Shown here piece by piece: positions 14,876-15,552 of a stretch of DNA of 15,552 bases. How positions within the stretch are numbered: position 1 is the first letter of the stretch; the number at the start of each line of letters is the position of its first letter. The stretch is from BOKV01 sp049289295 (GTDB taxonomy: Bacteria > Pseudomonadota > Alphaproteobacteria > Rhizobiales > Rhizobiaceae). The notes under the pieces were generated by a model. It saw nothing but the letters and a program-made list of their open reading frames with translations, was not told the DNA's origin and did not search any database. The translations under genes were made by a program, and so were the position numbers. The stretch spans positions 1 to 15,552 of the forward strand of contig JBATLL010000017.1 of assembly GCA_049289295.1 (NCBI GenBank), in the 5' to 3' direction.

Positions 14876-15424
14876 TCAGCTTGAAGCCTTCAACACCGCC
14901 TGCATGGCGTTGTGCTTGGAGAGCGGCTCAATCGGAACGGCTTCTCTGTCGCCCCAGTTCTTGGCGCTTTCGAGCACTTGGCGCAGGTAGGCGCAGATGT
15001 TGCGCAGATAGGCTTCCTTCTGGATCAGCGCGACGATGGAATCGCACCGGAACTTGCGTCCACCAGCCAGCAAGTGGCTGACGATGATCTGCTCGCGCAA
15101 GGTCTGGAAATAAACGATGGTCATGACGAGCGTGATCAGCATCGATACGCCGAAGGCAAAGCCGACGTTTGATACGATCCACAAGACGATGAAGGCAACG
15201 ATGCCGAGAAACAGCGCCGGACGGAAACTTTGTTTCAAATCCTCAATCGGGTCGCTGATCACCAGGGGCGCTTTTGTGAAATTGTATTTCTTCAGGAGCG
15301 CTTCTTCCTCGGCAGTGAGTTCCAGTTCCGCCAACAAGGTGAAGGTAACGCCACTGCCAATTCGCAAGGGTACCAAGGAAAAAGCAGCCGAACTGATCTG
15401 GTCCCGCGATAGCAATAAATTCAT
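14876..15424 (-). CDS. Two-TM membrane protein paired with the large ATPase
   Basis: A 182-aa protein with a soluble N-terminal part (about 1-65), two hydrophobic helices (about 69-86 and 88-107: LFLGIVAFIVLWIVSNVGFA, then FGVSMLITLVMTIVYF) and a charged cytoplasmic C-terminal part with Cys126 and Cys144. I do not recognise a named family. ATG 15424 has a good GGGAGG 4 nt upstream. Its stop is separated by 1 nt from the ATPase start, so the two are coupled; since the ATPase lacks TM segments, this protein is the natural candidate for its membrane anchor, as in split coupling-protein systems. It is the first gene of the leftward operon. Confidence 0.75.
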   Translation of the reverse strand: MNLLLSRDQISSAAFSLVPLRIGSGVTFTLLAELELTAEEEALLKKYNFTKAPLVISDPIEDLKQSFRPALFLGIVAFIVLWIVSNVGFAFGVSMLITLVMTIVYFQTLREQIIVSHLLAGGRKFRCDSIVALIQKEAYLRNICAYLRQVLESAKNWGDREAVPIEPLSKHNAMQAVLKASS

Positions 15425-15436
15425 GGAGCCTCCCCA

Positions 15437-15464
15437 TCACGAAGAAACCAAGCTTTCTCCGTGA
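15437..15464. promoter_or_regulatory. Interrupted 28-bp dyad upstream of the membrane-protein gene
   Basis: Arms TCACG...GAAA and TTTC...CGTGA are symmetric around CCAAGC, with a 2-bp mismatch in each arm. It lies 13 bp before the ATG of the first gene of the operon. It could be an operator or a leader hairpin; no matching -10/-35 boxes stand out. Confidence 0.3.
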
Positions 15465-15509
15465 TTCCTGACGTTTGGCCCCTGCCGAAAGGTATGCCGA
15501 TACGCAACC

Positions 15510-15552
15510 ATGAGCAAGTATGTTGTATTGATGCTTGGGGATAGCCTTGGGG
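15510..15552 (+). CDS. Possible divergent gene running off the right edge
   Basis: From ATG 15510 the frame reads MSKYVVLMLGDSLG and is still open at the window end. Only 14 codons are available, with no strong ribosome binding site (a GAAAGG lies about 17 nt upstream). A divergent gene at the head of the leftward operon is plausible, but this could be chance. Confidence 0.2.
   Translation, partial: MSKYVVLMLGDSLG

Noticed and set aside
1..15552. CRISPR array or tRNA/rRNA genes
   Set aside because: I saw no regularly spaced repeats and no cloverleaf or rRNA-like sequence on either strand.

Overview
The window looks like part of an alphaproteobacterial accessory region (plasmid, or integrative element in a chromosome). 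Most of it is fairly GC-rich. The protein families are typical of alphaproteobacterial mobile DNA: an ArdC-type antirestriction protein, a DUF3768 protein, a Replic_Relax-like protein, two TraG/VirD4-like ATPases, and IS5, IS21, IS256 and IS1380 transposases. I cannot name a genus.

Left part (1-4600) is an insertion-sequence graveyard. It holds the tail of an IS5-family transposase, a very AT-rich glycosyltransferase gene of clearly foreign composition, then remnants of IS5-like, IS256 and IS21 (IstB) genes. A nearly complete IS5-family element of about 1.48 kb follows, its transposase broken by one in-frame TGA, and it sits against the N-terminal part of an IS1380 transposase.

Right part (4613-15424) is the core of a mobile element. 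On the minus strand, reading leftwards from the right edge: a two-TM membrane protein, a large TraG-like ATPase, a DUF3768 protein, a small gene split by two amber codons, a Replic_Relax-like protein, ArdC, and a tiny ORF coupled to ArdC. Further left are a 68-aa protein, a second TraG-like ATPase, a 58-aa protein and a large serine recombinase, tightly packed or overlapping. Between these two blocks, on the plus strand, are an XRE regulator overlapping a possible RuvC-like protein, a terminator, and a frameshifted gene that converges on ArdC.

The likely joint function is integration/excision by the serine recombinase, DNA pumping or coupling by the ATPases, possible DNA processing by the Replic_Relax-like and RuvC-like proteins, protection from restriction by ArdC, and control by the XRE protein. 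No canonical MOB relaxase, VirB4 or pilus gene is visible. Several genes are damaged, so the element may be decaying here. Notable noncoding structures include a 23-bp palindrome between the divergent XRE and ATPase operons, a nested hairpin leader upstream of ardC, and a possible pseudoknot leader upstream of the DUF3768 gene.
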